This document shows positions 40,389-49,658 of a stretch of 62,341 nt of DNA, piece after piece. The position numbers and the translations under genes were made by a program. This stretch comes from Actinomycetota bacterium (GTDB lineage: Bacteria > Actinomycetota > Acidimicrobiia > IMCC26256 > PALSA-610). A model generated the notes under the pieces. It did no database searches, was not told the origin of the DNA, and saw nothing but the letters and a program-made list of their open reading frames with translations. Where the stretch lies: assembly GCA_005773635.1 (NCBI GenBank), contig SXHN01000059.1:1-62341 (forward strand). Direction: 5' to 3'. Position 1 is the first letter of the stretch, and each line of letters begins with the position of its first letter.

Positions 40389-41795
40389 ATGGCTGAAGAC
40401 TTTGATCTCGTCGTGGTTGGAGGCGGCCCAGGGGGCTACGCAGCCGCGCTGTACGGATCTGCGGCTGGGCTGAAGGTGGCGCTCGTCGAAGAGCAGCGGA
40501 TTGGCGGGACCTGTCTCAACCGAGGCTGTATCCCAGCCAAAGAGTTGCTTGAGACCGCCACTGTCGCTCGAACCGTCCGTGAGGCCGCGGAATTCGGTAT
40601 CGAGATTGCTGGGGGGTCGTCGCCGACTGTCAATTTGGCGACGAGCCAAACGCGTAAGGAGGCGGTGATTGATCGCCTCGTCGGTGGTCTTGAATCGCTG
40701 CTCAAAGGCCGCAAGATCACTGTCGTGGCAGGCACAGGAAGGCTCGCCGACGGTGCGGGACGTTTGGTGCGGGTGTCGGATGGCACTGAACTTCGTGGGA
40801 AGTTCGTCGTGCTCGCAATGGGTTCCGTGCCTCGCTCGCTCGCAGTGCCCGGTTTCGACTACGACGGGCAACGGGTGTTGTCGTCGGATCATGTACTCAA
40901 TATTGCAGCGGTGCCTCAGCGTGTGGTTGTGGTTGGCGGCGGCGCAATCGGGTGCGAGTTCGCTTCGTTTTTGCGTGATGTTGGGTCGGAGGTAACCATC
41001 CTCGAAGCGCTCCCACAGTTACTGACGGGAGTCGACACCCAAGTGGCGCAGGTCGTGAGTCGCGCGTTCCAAAAGCGCGGCATTGAATCCGAGGTCGGCA
41101 TCACGCTGCAGGGCGCCGATGTGAGCGCCGACGGAGTGACCGTGCGGTACGAAGGAAAAAACGGTGCGGCGGCAATCAACGCGGATTACGTAATTGTGAG
41201 CGTAGGTCGTCGGCCGCGCAGCGAGGGCGCTGGGTTGCTCGAAGCCGGGATCGCAATCGATGAACGAGGCTTCGTGCCCGTCGATTCGATGATGCGCACG
41301 TCGATTGCAGGCGTCTATGCGGTCGGGGATTTGGTAAATACCCCACAATTAGCCCACGTCGCGTTTGCCGAGGCGATTGTGGCGGTCAAGGACATGCTGG
41401 GAGAGCTGCCCGCGCCTATCGATTACGCCAAAGTTCCTTGGGGTATCTACTGTCATCCGGAAGTTGCATTTTGTGGGCTCACCGAAGCCAAAGCGAAAGA
41501 ACTTGGCTACAACGTTGAGACGTCAGTACACCGATTTCTTGGCAACGGCCGCGCCATCATTATTGGCGACACCGACGGGCTCGTGAAGATCGTCGCGGAC
41601 GCAGACAGTGGCGTGATTCTTGGGGTGCACATTTGTGGGCCATGGGCGACAGAACTGATCGCGGAGGGGTATCTCTCGGTGAACTGGGAGGCGACCGCCG
41701 AAGATCTTGGAGCCTTGATTCATGCCCATCCAACGCTGTCTGAGTTGTTTGGCGAGTCGGCGCTGGCGCTGACTGGCCGGTCATTGCACGGTTGA
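40389..41795 (+). CDS. lpdA: Dihydrolipoamide dehydrogenase (E3)
   Basis: FAD/NAD flavoprotein that re-oxidises the dihydrolipoyl group on the E2 subunit; 468 aa. FAD-binding VVVGGGPGGYAAAL (8-21), redox pair GGTCLNRGCIPAK (Cys42, Cys47), NAD-binding VVVVGGGAIGCEFA, YAVGDLVNTPQLAH and catalytic HAHPTLSE at 445-452 near the C-terminus. ATG 40389 has AAGGTGAG just upstream; the in-frame GTG at 40380 lies inside that site. First of three genes for lipoate chemistry (E3, E2, LipB-LipA). Confidence 0.94.
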   Translation: MAEDFDLVVVGGGPGGYAAALYGSAAGLKVALVEEQRIGGTCLNRGCIPAKELLETATVARTVREAAEFGIEIAGGSSPTVNLATSQTRKEAVIDRLVGGLESLLKGRKITVVAGTGRLADGAGRLVRVSDGTELRGKFVVLAMGSVPRSLAVPGFDYDGQRVLSSDHVLNIAAVPQRVVVVGGGAIGCEFASFLRDVGSEVTILEALPQLLTGVDTQVAQVVSRAFQKRGIESEVGITLQGADVSADGVTVRYEGKNGAAAINADYVIVSVGRRPRSEGAGLLEAGIAIDERGFVPVDSMMRTSIAGVYAVGDLVNTPQLAHVAFAEAIVAVKDMLGELPAPIDYAKVPWGIYCHPEVAFCGLTEAKAKELGYNVETSVHRFLGNGRAIIIGDTDGLVKIVADADSGVILGVHICGPWATELIAEGYLSVNWEATAEDLGALIHAHPTLSELFGESALALTGRSLHG

Positions 41796-41814
41796 ATCGA
41801 CGAAGGGACTTGTT

Positions 41815-43170
41815 ATGGACGTCATCATGCCGCAACTCGGTGAGACGGTTACCGAGGGAACGATTACTCGATGGTTCAAACAAGTCGGAGAACCGATCGC
41901 GGTAGATGAGCCGTTGTTCGAAGTATCAACCGACAAAGTCGACTCTGAAGTGCCGTCGCCCGCCGGCGGCGTGTTGACCGAAATTCTTGTCGCGGAAGGA
42001 GAAACCGTTGACGTCGGTACGCGACTTGCGGTGATCGGCGATGCCGGCGCCGCGCCGGTTGCTGCCCCACAGTCGCCAGCGATCCCGGAACCTGTGCCCG
42101 CAGAGGCTGAAGTCGCGACCCCAGCGCCTGCTGCGCCGCCGCAGCCCGCACCGGCCCCGAACCCTGCACCGGCGCCTGTTCCCGCAGTTTCCGTTCCCGG
42201 TTCAGCGCTGCCGCTTGGTGTTGTTGCATCGCCCCTGGTGCGCGGACTGATTTCGCAGTACGGTTTGGACGGCGATGCGATGATCGGCACAGGAGTCGGT
42301 GGTCGCATCACCAGGAATGATGTGCTCGCTGCGGCGCGGTTGCGCGGGGCCGGTGCACCGGCATCCGTGCCGGGTGCGCCCGCTTCCGCGGCAGCTGCGC
42401 CGCAGCTCTCTACCTCTAGCTCCACTGGATCGTCTCGGGTGACCGCGTCAGGTGTAGGCGATCTCGTCGTTCCCTTCGACAACATTCGTCGACGTACTGC
42501 TGAACACATGGTTCGCAGCAAGGCAACCAGCGCTCATGTGTATACGTCGGTCGAAGTCGATTTTGAACCGATCGAACGCGTGCGTCGCGGTCTCGGGTCC
42601 GCATTCAAAGTCGATGAGGGTTTTTCACTGACCTACCTGCCATTCATTTGCCGTGCCCTGAGCGAAGTGATTCATGACTATCCCCACGTCAACGCGAGTG
42701 TCGACGGCGACGCGCTTATCGTCCATCGTGACGTGCACTTGGGAATTGCTGTCGACCTAGATTTCAAAGGTTTGGTGGCTCCGAACATCCGCTCGGCTGA
42801 TGGCAAGCGCCTGCGCCTCATCGCTCGTGAGATACGTGACCTTGCGTCGCGGGCGAAGACGAAACAATTAGGCCCCGACGAGGTGCTCGGCGGTACTTTC
42901 ACGATTACGAACATGGGAACGTTTGGCACTGCAATGACGTTGCCCATCATCAATCAACCACAGGTGGCGATTCTTGCCGCCGACGGCGTGCGCAAGAAGC
43001 CCGTCGTGGTGGAAGGACCCGATGGCGAAGATTCGATTGCGATCCATCACGTCGGACTGATTTCGTTGGCGTGGGATCATCGGGCCTTTGATGGCGCGTA
43101 CGCCGCGGCGTTCCTGCGTGACCTGAGAATCGTCCTCGAAACTCACGACTGGATCTCCGAGCTCGCCTAG
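41815..43170 (+). CDS. Dihydrolipoamide acyltransferase (E2) of a 2-oxoacid dehydrogenase
   Basis: 451 aa with three domains: lipoyl domain (1-76; lipoyl Lys41 in STDKVDSEV), Ala/Pro-rich swinging linker (80-130), a peripheral subunit-binding domain (138-174, VRGLISQYGLDGDAMIGTGVGG) and the catalytic acyltransferase with DHRAFDG (421-427). It accepts an acyl group from an E1. Which complex (pyruvate, 2-oxoglutarate or branched-chain) is not set; E1 genes are not adjacent. AAGGGA 9 nt before the ATG. Followed by lipB-lipA, which would lipoylate Lys41. Confidence 0.93.
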   Translation: MDVIMPQLGETVTEGTITRWFKQVGEPIAVDEPLFEVSTDKVDSEVPSPAGGVLTEILVAEGETVDVGTRLAVIGDAGAAPVAAPQSPAIPEPVPAEAEVATPAPAAPPQPAPAPNPAPAPVPAVSVPGSALPLGVVASPLVRGLISQYGLDGDAMIGTGVGGRITRNDVLAAARLRGAGAPASVPGAPASAAAAPQLSTSSSTGSSRVTASGVGDLVVPFDNIRRRTAEHMVRSKATSAHVYTSVEVDFEPIERVRRGLGSAFKVDEGFSLTYLPFICRALSEVIHDYPHVNASVDGDALIVHRDVHLGIAVDLDFKGLVAPNIRSADGKRLRLIAREIRDLASRAKTKQLGPDEVLGGTFTITNMGTFGTAMTLPIINQPQVAILAADGVRKKPVVVEGPDGEDSIAIHHVGLISLAWDHRAFDGAYAAAFLRDLRIVLETHDWISELA

Positions 43171-43282
43171 GCAGCCTTTCTCGCGCCGCAACGCCCGTTT
43201 AGGTGGTGTTTCGAACGTGGAAAGGGAAAATGGAGTCGGGAGAGTCGAAGCGGGGCAGGGTGGTTGCGCGACACTTGGGCGT

Positions 43283-44917
43283 ATGGATCGACTGCGGGTG
43301 CGATGGCTGGGCAAGGTGCCGTACACCGATGCCGACCAGCTCCAGCGGTCGTTACATCAGCATGCTGTCGACGACTATCTGTTGCTCCTCGAACATCCGC
43401 ACGTGTACACGCTCGGATCTGCGGCGAAATCTGAACATGTGCTCATCGACCCGGTTCGTGTCGGTGCAGAATTAGTGCATGTAGATCGTGGCGGCGACGT
43501 GACCTACCACGGACCCGGCCAGCTTGTGGGCTATCCGATTGTGTCACTGGGCGAGTGGCAAGCCGGGCAGCGCGACGTCGTCGCGTACGTTCGCAAGATT
43601 GAAAGCGTACTTGTGAGTGCCTTGCGCGAGTTCGGTATTGAGGCCGGGCGTAGTGATGGATACACAGGCGTTTGGGTCGGTGACGAAAAAATTGCGGCTA
43701 TCGGTGTGCGCGTCGCTCGCGGCCGGACGCGTCATGGGTTCGCGCTCAATGTCGATCCCGATCTTGAGATGTTTGAGCACATTGTTCCCTGTGGAATTCA
43801 CGACCGTGGCGTCACCTCTGTCGCGGCGGTGCTTGGGGATGCAGCACCATCAATGGAGACGGTCGTCGATGCCATTGTGCGCGCCTTCGAACGTGAATTC
43901 GAAGCGCGCGACGTCGACCGTGCCGACGTGGTGTGGCGAAATAGTTTGGACGATCTCAGTCAATTCTCACGATCTCATCTGGAAGGTGCGAGCGCACCCG
44001 TGCGGCTGATCGGGCGGCTTGCGCAGGCCGGAGTTGATGGGATTGCAAGCGATGTCAGCGCGACACGCCCAGATTGGATGCGCGTGAAAGCGAACATGGG
44101 CCCCGAGTTCGTGGCCCTCAAGAAACGCGTCCGCGATGCTGGGCTCAATACGGTGTGCGAAGAAGCCGGATGCCCGAACATCTACGAGTGTTGGTCGCAA
44201 GGCACAGCAACTTTCATGATTCTTGGCGAGCGGTGCACGCGGGCGTGCGGATTTTGTCTCGTCGATACTCGCAAACCGGAACCAGTCGACGCTGACGAAC
44301 CGAGGCGGGTTGCGGAGTCGGTGTTGCAGATGGGTCTGGAACATGTCGTGATTACGTGCGTCGCCCGAGATGATTTGGACGACGGCGGGAGTGCGATATT
44401 CGCAGCGACCGTCCGAGCGATTCGAGCGGTCAGTCCGATGACACGGATTGAATTGTTGATTTCTGATTGTCAGGGAAAGCCGAGTTCGCTCGACACGATT
44501 TTCGATTCGATTCCTGATGTGTTGAATCACAATCTCGAAACGGTCGCACGGCTGCAACGGGCGGCTCGCCCGAGTGCGAATTACGCCCGGTCGCTTGCGG
44601 TACTCGGTCGAGCTAAGGCGCGCGGGTTGACCACGAAGTCCGGCATAATTGTGGGGATGGGCGAGACCGATGACGAGGTGCGTCAAGCGGTGACGGACGT
44701 ACGCAACGTAGGCGTCGATATTCTGACTATCGGTCAGTATCTTCGCCCGACGAAACATCACCTCCCAGTTGTGCGCTGGTGGGCTCCAGACGAGTTTGTG
44801 CGAATCGGAGAATTTGCTGAGTCGTTGGGATTCGCCCACGTCGAATCGGGGCCGCTGGTTCGATCGAGTTATCACGCTCGCGACGGTGCTGAGCGTGCCG
44901 CCGCCAACGTTCGATAG
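43283..44917 (+). CDS. LipB-LipA fusion: octanoyltransferase plus lipoyl synthase
   Basis: One continuous 544-aa frame. N-half (1-225) is LipB: RGGDVTYHGPGQLVGYPI (69-86), Lys136 (GDEKIAAIGVRV) and Cys170 (IVPCGIHDRGVTS), the Lys/Cys catalytic pair. C-half (about 260-544) is LipA: auxiliary cluster cysteines Cys292, Cys297, Cys303, radical-SAM CxxxCxxC Cys318, Cys322, Cys325 and terminal RSSY (527-530). So octanoyl transfer and sulfur insertion would act in one chain on E2. Start ATG 43283 begins LipB; a longer frame from 43217 adds 22 residues and is less likely. Both halves are normally separate genes. Confidence 0.92.
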   Translation: MDRLRVRWLGKVPYTDADQLQRSLHQHAVDDYLLLLEHPHVYTLGSAAKSEHVLIDPVRVGAELVHVDRGGDVTYHGPGQLVGYPIVSLGEWQAGQRDVVAYVRKIESVLVSALREFGIEAGRSDGYTGVWVGDEKIAAIGVRVARGRTRHGFALNVDPDLEMFEHIVPCGIHDRGVTSVAAVLGDAAPSMETVVDAIVRAFEREFEARDVDRADVVWRNSLDDLSQFSRSHLEGASAPVRLIGRLAQAGVDGIASDVSATRPDWMRVKANMGPEFVALKKRVRDAGLNTVCEEAGCPNIYECWSQGTATFMILGERCTRACGFCLVDTRKPEPVDADEPRRVAESVLQMGLEHVVITCVARDDLDDGGSAIFAATVRAIRAVSPMTRIELLISDCQGKPSSLDTIFDSIPDVLNHNLETVARLQRAARPSANYARSLAVLGRAKARGLTTKSGIIVGMGETDDEVRQAVTDVRNVGVDILTIGQYLRPTKHHLPVVRWWAPDEFVRIGEFAESLGFAHVESGPLVRSSYHARDGAERAAANVR

Positions 44918-46703
44918 CGTTTCGTTGAACAAGGCTTTGCGCACCGCGATACACGATTGGATTGAGCGTCGAGCAATGACGGTTGCCTACGTCGTTGTGG
45001 TGGCTCCGGTGCTCGGACAGATGTTTCGCAAGTTTCGGTCGCCTTGGCGCCCCACTGGCGACGATGCGATTTTTGCGATTAACGCGCACGATGTGTTTTC
45101 GTGGCGTCCGCCCTTGTTGGGAACCTATTCCGTGGTAGCCCGCGTAGGAAATGAAACACCTCCGCTCGTGTATCACCTTGGACCAATGGTTTCGTGGGTC
45201 CTTGCGATTCCCGAACGATTCTTTGGGCAGCGACTAGGTGTTGCGTACGGCGCCGCGATTGTCAACACTGCGATGCTGTTCGCTGCGGTATGGGTGGTGC
45301 GGCGCGTGTTCGATGAGCGAGCGGCACTCGTCGCAGCGATTGCCATCGCCTTGATGGCGTGGTCTGTGGGGCATTCCACGTTGGCTGAACCGTGGAATCC
45401 GTACATAGGCTTATGGGCGCTTCCTCTCATCTGCGCGCTGGCGTGCGGTGTCGCGGTCGGAGTTCGTTGGGCGCTCGCATGGCTGGTCGTCGTCGCGAGT
45501 TTTGCTGTTCAAGCTCACTATTTGTATCTCGCCATTGCTGCTCTCGTGGCGCTGGCTTGCATAGTTGTCGCGTTGACTCGGACCCGGGTGGCTCCAACTG
45601 AACGGCTCAGTGTTGGGTCGCTGCGCTGGACATTGATTGCATTGGTGGTCTGTTGGACGCCCACGCTGCTGCAACAGATGTTCGGCGATCCCGGAAATCT
45701 TTTGAGCTGGTTTCGGGCGACGACGCGTGCGACTGAGTCGAAGAGTGGCTTCCTCGACTTTTCGTTTCGCTACGTCGTGAACTCTTTCGCGGCACCCGGG
45801 CTGGCAGTTCGAGGGCCATTGAATCCTCTCGAACAACTAGATCTCACCTACTCGCCTTCCACCTTCGGGTGGGTGAGCGCAGGGGCGGCCGCGGCGTTCG
45901 TTGTGTTTATGGCCGTGTACTTCCGGTCGTCGCGACCCAGTTTGGCTGCGTTCGCAACGGTGACGGTTGTAGTAGCGATCGCGACGACGTTCACGCTGAG
46001 CCAACTGCCTGCGTCGGTTCTTGCGTTCCCGTACTACCGAATCGTGATGTTGTGGTTTGCGTCGACGCTGCTGTGGGCCTGCGTTGTGAGCGGCGCGTTT
46101 TGCCTAGCGAATTCTGTGCGGAAGGTTCCTTCGTCGGTTTTGGTGTCGGAGGTTGTGTCGAAGCCACGCTCGCTGAGATCGGGGTTTGCGGGCGCACTGA
46201 CGCCAACGTTGATTGCCGTCGCGTTGGCAGTTGCGGTGTTGGCTGTGGTGTCGACGAGCCCCGAAGGCCCGGTTGATCGGATCGGTGCAGAAGCAACCGG
46301 CGTCATGAGTGACCAAGGGCGGCGACTCCTCGACCCCGGCAGGCGATACGAAGTGGTTGGCAGCGGAGCCCGAGGTGTATTTGCTGCCTACGGAGTCTTT
46401 CGCGACTTACATAACGCGGGTTTCGACGTGTACGTACCGAACGACGAGGTGCAGTTGCGGCGAAATTACGCGGTTGGTTCGCGAGATGTCGACACGCTGA
46501 TTGTTCACAGCGGCGCCGAAGCTCTGCCCGCAAACGCCATACTGATCGCCAGCTTTGATGGTCGAAGCCCAGCTGATCTTCGCCGCTATGAACTCCTAAG
46601 CCGGGGTGCACTGAATGGTGATTCGTCGGCGGCTACGGCATTCGAGCAAGAACGCTTTGGGATCGAGCAATTGCAATTCCGGATGTACGTGCTTAAGAAG
46701 TAG
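44895..46703 (+). CDS. Multi-pass membrane protein, GT-C (PMT/ArnT-like) candidate
   Basis: About 602 aa with 11-13 hydrophobic helices. The first extracellular loop reads SPWRPTGDDAIFAINAHDVF, an acidic pair as in GT-C glycosyltransferases, and HLGPMVSWVLAIPERF follows. The C-terminal 130 residues form a soluble domain (EVVGSGARGVFAAYGVFRDL). Start not certain: GTG 44886, GTG 44895, TTG 44925 or ATG 44976 all fit just behind lipB-lipA. A lipid-sugar-dependent glycosyltransferase is inferred; the donor and target are unknown. Confidence 0.72.
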   Translation: MPPPTFDSVSLNKALRTAIHDWIERRAMTVAYVVVVAPVLGQMFRKFRSPWRPTGDDAIFAINAHDVFSWRPPLLGTYSVVARVGNETPPLVYHLGPMVSWVLAIPERFFGQRLGVAYGAAIVNTAMLFAAVWVVRRVFDERAALVAAIAIALMAWSVGHSTLAEPWNPYIGLWALPLICALACGVAVGVRWALAWLVVVASFAVQAHYLYLAIAALVALACIVVALTRTRVAPTERLSVGSLRWTLIALVVCWTPTLLQQMFGDPGNLLSWFRATTRATESKSGFLDFSFRYVVNSFAAPGLAVRGPLNPLEQLDLTYSPSTFGWVSAGAAAAFVVFMAVYFRSSRPSLAAFATVTVVVAIATTFTLSQLPASVLAFPYYRIVMLWFASTLLWACVVSGAFCLANSVRKVPSSVLVSEVVSKPRSLRSGFAGALTPTLIAVALAVAVLAVVSTSPEGPVDRIGAEATGVMSDQGRRLLDPGRRYEVVGSGARGVFAAYGVFRDLHNAGFDVYVPNDEVQLRRNYAVGSRDVDTLIVHSGAEALPANAILIASFDGRSPADLRRYELLSRGALNGDSSAATAFEQERFGIEQLQFRMYVLKK

Positions 46704-46755
46704 CAACGATGCATCTGGCAGACTCCATCGACTGATGTTCCTAGTGAAGGCAAAA

Positions 46756-47799
46756 ATGTCGCGATGTAACAAATGCTCTGGCGTGTTGTTGATGCTGTCG
46801 TTGACAGCCTGCGCATCCTCAACTTCAACCCAATCTGCAGGTCCAACCACGACGGCACCAGCCGGAACCGCAACGAATACAGCTAGGGAAGTGACGACAA
46901 CCACGGCTGAGAAAAAAGCGCCCGTCTCCGAAATTGGATCTCATGGCGTTGGGCGGCGCGAGAAGACCTACGTCGACGAGTCTCGCCCGACTGCCGCCAA
47001 CGGCTCCTATCAAGGCGCCAAGAATCGCACCTTGCATACGTTCACGTGGTATCCGTCGAGCGCTGCCAAACCAGGCGGCGATGTTGTGGACAATGGCGCT
47101 CCTGATAGTTCGAGTGGTCCGTTTCCGTTGATCATCTTGAGCCACGGTGTGACGGGTATCGCCGGGGTGTACGGGGGCACGGGGATTGCACTTGCCTCCG
47201 CGGGGTATGTGGTCGTCGCTCCCGACTATCCGTTGTCGAATGGCGCGGCTCCAGGTGGACCGGTCGTGTCGGATGTGACAAATCAACCGGCGGATGCCGC
47301 GTTTGTGTTACAGAGTGTGATCGACGACAACACCACTGATTTTGCTGGCGTTATCGCGACCGACCGTATCGGCGCGATGGGGCATTCGCTCGGCGGCTTC
47401 ACCACGATGGGGCTGACGTTCTCGAAGTGTTGCGCAGATCCGTCGATCGACACCGCGGTCGTGCTTGCAGCAGGACCGTTTGGGACTGACCTGCTCGATC
47501 AGGAATCGCCGACACCTGTGCTGTTTGTTCACGGTGACGCCGACGGCACAGTGCCGTACGAACGTGGAAGAGCCGCGTATGACCTCATGAAGGCACCGAA
47601 GGCGTTCGTCACTATTCCAGGTGGCGCGCACATCCCGCCCTTTCTTGGGCTGGCTTCTGAGTTGGCTGACCAATATCACAAGGTGCTGGTGCCGTGGTTC
47701 GACCGCTGGCTCAAGGTATCGATCAATTCGCTCGACGCGATGAGGACTGCGGTGAAGAATTCCTTGGGGAGCCTGGAGTTAGAAGAAGAACTGCGATGA
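46756..47799 (+). CDS. Lipoprotein alpha/beta hydrolase (PAF-acetylhydrolase/chlorophyllase-like)
   Basis: 347 aa, secreted. Signal peptide with lipobox LTAC (C18), Thr-rich spacer, then an alpha/beta-hydrolase: PLIILSHGVTGIAG, AMGHSLGGFT (nucleophile elbow Ser), LFVHGDADGTVPYE (acid) and IPGGAHIPPF (His). ATG 46756 with GAAGG six nt upstream and the lipobox at the right distance; an earlier ATG at 46735 is possible. Acts at the cell surface as an esterase or lipase. Overlaps the next gene by 4 bases. Confidence 0.82.
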   Translation: MSRCNKCSGVLLMLSLTACASSTSTQSAGPTTTAPAGTATNTAREVTTTTAEKKAPVSEIGSHGVGRREKTYVDESRPTAANGSYQGAKNRTLHTFTWYPSSAAKPGGDVVDNGAPDSSSGPFPLIILSHGVTGIAGVYGGTGIALASAGYVVVAPDYPLSNGAAPGGPVVSDVTNQPADAAFVLQSVIDDNTTDFAGVIATDRIGAMGHSLGGFTTMGLTFSKCCADPSIDTAVVLAAGPFGTDLLDQESPTPVLFVHGDADGTVPYERGRAAYDLMKAPKAFVTIPGGAHIPPFLGLASELADQYHKVLVPWFDRWLKVSINSLDAMRTAVKNSLGSLELEEELR

Positions 47800-48881
47800 A
47801 CCACGCGCAGCGCATCGCGCGTATCCGCTTGCGAATGGAAGCTGAGCGTGTCGACGCGTTGGCGTTGTCCGTCGGATCTGATTTGCCGTACCTCATTGGC
47901 TACGACGCAATGCCCCTTGAACGGCTGACGATGTTGGTCCTGCCACAGCACGGCGATGCCAAACTGGTGATCCCGCAGCTCGAGGTCGCCCGCGTGAAAT
48001 CGGGATTCGATCAGTTCGAGATTGTCGCTTGGCAAGAGACTGACGACCCTATTGCGTTGGTCGCTTCGATGCTGCCGGAGCACGGTCGAATCGCGATCGG
48101 CGACCACACTTGGGCACGTTTCGTGCTGGCGTTGCAGCGGTTGCGCCCCGACATCACGTTTGTTCCTGCCAGCGTGGTGACCGCGGCAGTGCGAATGGTG
48201 AAGATGCCAGATGAGATCGAAGTGCTGCAGCGTGCTGCCAGCGCGGTTGATGCTGTGGTGGGCGAAATGCGCTCGCAGCCCTTTGCCGGTCGTAGCGAGC
48301 TTGATATCCACCGTGAGTTGATCGAGCGCATGTTGCAGCATGGCCATCAACGTGCCAATTTCGCAATCGTTGCCGCCGGCGAAAATGCGGCGAGTCCGCA
48401 TCACGAACCGGGCACCAGAATCGTTGCCGATGGTGATCTCGTCTTGTGCGATCTCGGTGGCACGTTTGATGGATACTGTTCGGATATCACCCGAATGTTC
48501 CACGTCGGCGCGCCGCCTCAGGAAATCGCCGACGTATACAGCGTGCTGTTCGAGGCTCATGCCATGGGTTGTGCCGCGGGCGTGGTTGGAGCACCTTGCG
48601 AAACAGTCGATGCGGCCGCGCGCTCCGTCATCGAACGATATGGATTTGGTGAGTACTTCGTGCATAGAACCGGTCATGGCATCGGAACCGAGGCCCATGA
48701 AGAGCCCTACATGGTTTCGGGCAACCGCATCACCATCGAAGCGGGACACGCATTTAGCGTGGAGCCCGGTATTTACATTCCTGGACGCTTTGGCATGCGT
48801 TTAGAAGACATTGTGGTTGCGACCACCGACGGGCCACTTTTGCTGAATTGCGCCGCCCGTGACATCGCGGTCGTTGGGTAA
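47796..48881 (+). CDS. M24 family metallopeptidase (Xaa-Pro aminopeptidase type)
   Basis: 361 aa, pita-bread fold. N-terminal creatinase-like domain, then catalytic residues in order: Asp in VLCDLGGTFDGYCSDITR (two Asp), His in HRTGHGIG, Glu in FSVEPGIYIPG and Glu in MRLEDIVV: five metal ligands. It removes N-terminal residues next to proline; intracellular. ATG 47796 overlaps the preceding stop (ATGA). Confidence 0.9.
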   Translation: MNHAQRIARIRLRMEAERVDALALSVGSDLPYLIGYDAMPLERLTMLVLPQHGDAKLVIPQLEVARVKSGFDQFEIVAWQETDDPIALVASMLPEHGRIAIGDHTWARFVLALQRLRPDITFVPASVVTAAVRMVKMPDEIEVLQRAASAVDAVVGEMRSQPFAGRSELDIHRELIERMLQHGHQRANFAIVAAGENAASPHHEPGTRIVADGDLVLCDLGGTFDGYCSDITRMFHVGAPPQEIADVYSVLFEAHAMGCAAGVVGAPCETVDAAARSVIERYGFGEYFVHRTGHGIGTEAHEEPYMVSGNRITIEAGHAFSVEPGIYIPGRFGMRLEDIVVATTDGPLLLNCAARDIAVVG

Positions 48882-48887
48882 GCCAGC

Positions 48888-49658
48888 ATGAAACTCGATC
48901 TTGCGACGTTTTTGTTGCAATGGGCTGCTGGCGGTTTGGCATTTTTGTTTTTCACGACTCGTCGGCGTGAACTCGGCATTGGCTACGGCTGGCTCTTGCG
49001 ATCAACTTTCGGCCTAATCGCCGCGGGTGCCGCGTTCGCGTTTGCCTCGCATGAGTCTCCAAGCGTTGGTGACCGAATCGCGACCGTAGCGAGCGTGCTC
49101 GTCGTCGCCGCTGCACTTGTTGCATTGTGGCGATCGATAGCAACACGAAGCGGCGGCGTCACTGCGTTCGACCCGCGCTGGGATGCGGTCGCGCCAGCGC
49201 TTGGCATCCTGGGCCTCTTCGGCGCCGCCGAGATTGCCGGTGGCGGATATGGGCTGGCGCTCGCCCGGCTCGTGATCGGAGCGCTGTTTCTCGGTGCCGT
49301 GAGCGATGCCATGTTGCTGGGGCACTGGTATTTGGTGCAGCCCGGTTTACGTCGGAACCCGTTGCAGGATCTCGTGCGGGTGACTGGGTGGATCTGGCCA
49401 CTCGAAGTGGCGGTGCTGTTGATCCCCACGGGGATGGTGTCGGTGATCAACGGCACGATCGACGACAGTTACAACGGGCTGTTGGGTTGGGTTTGGATCG
49501 CGTGCGCAGTTTTCACCATCGGGTTGGTATGGGTCACGACGATTGCACTGAAGGAGCGCTATTACTCGGCCGTGATGTCGGCCACGGGCCTGCTGTATTT
49601 GGCGATTCTCACCGCGTTCGGCACGGATCTAATCGCACGCGCGGTATTGGCTCCTTGA
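48888..49658 (+). CDS. Seven-helix membrane protein of unknown function
   Basis: 256 aa, seven hydrophobic helices, no known motif. GAVSDAMLLGHWYLVQPGLRRNPL holds a conserved-looking His-Trp-Tyr; LKERYYSAVMSATGLLYLAILTAFG ends it. Not recognised by name; a heme/quinone protein or carrier would be guesses. ATG 48888 is 7 nt after the peptidase stop. Its last 50 bases overlap the 3' end of the convergent gene 49609-51198. Confidence 0.7.
   Translation: MKLDLATFLLQWAAGGLAFLFFTTRRRELGIGYGWLLRSTFGLIAAGAAFAFASHESPSVGDRIATVASVLVVAAALVALWRSIATRSGGVTAFDPRWDAVAPALGILGLFGAAEIAGGGYGLALARLVIGALFLGAVSDAMLLGHWYLVQPGLRRNPLQDLVRVTGWIWPLEVAVLLIPTGMVSVINGTIDDSYNGLLGWVWIACAVFTIGLVWVTTIALKERYYSAVMSATGLLYLAILTAFGTDLIARAVLAP

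Noticed and set aside
44769-44894. Longer N-terminus of the GT-C candidate
   Set aside because: It overlaps the conserved LipA end in another frame and lacks membrane-protein character.
46615-46755. Longer N-terminus of the lipoprotein hydrolase
   Set aside because: It would bury the signal peptide and lipobox; the GAAGG site supports ATG 46756.
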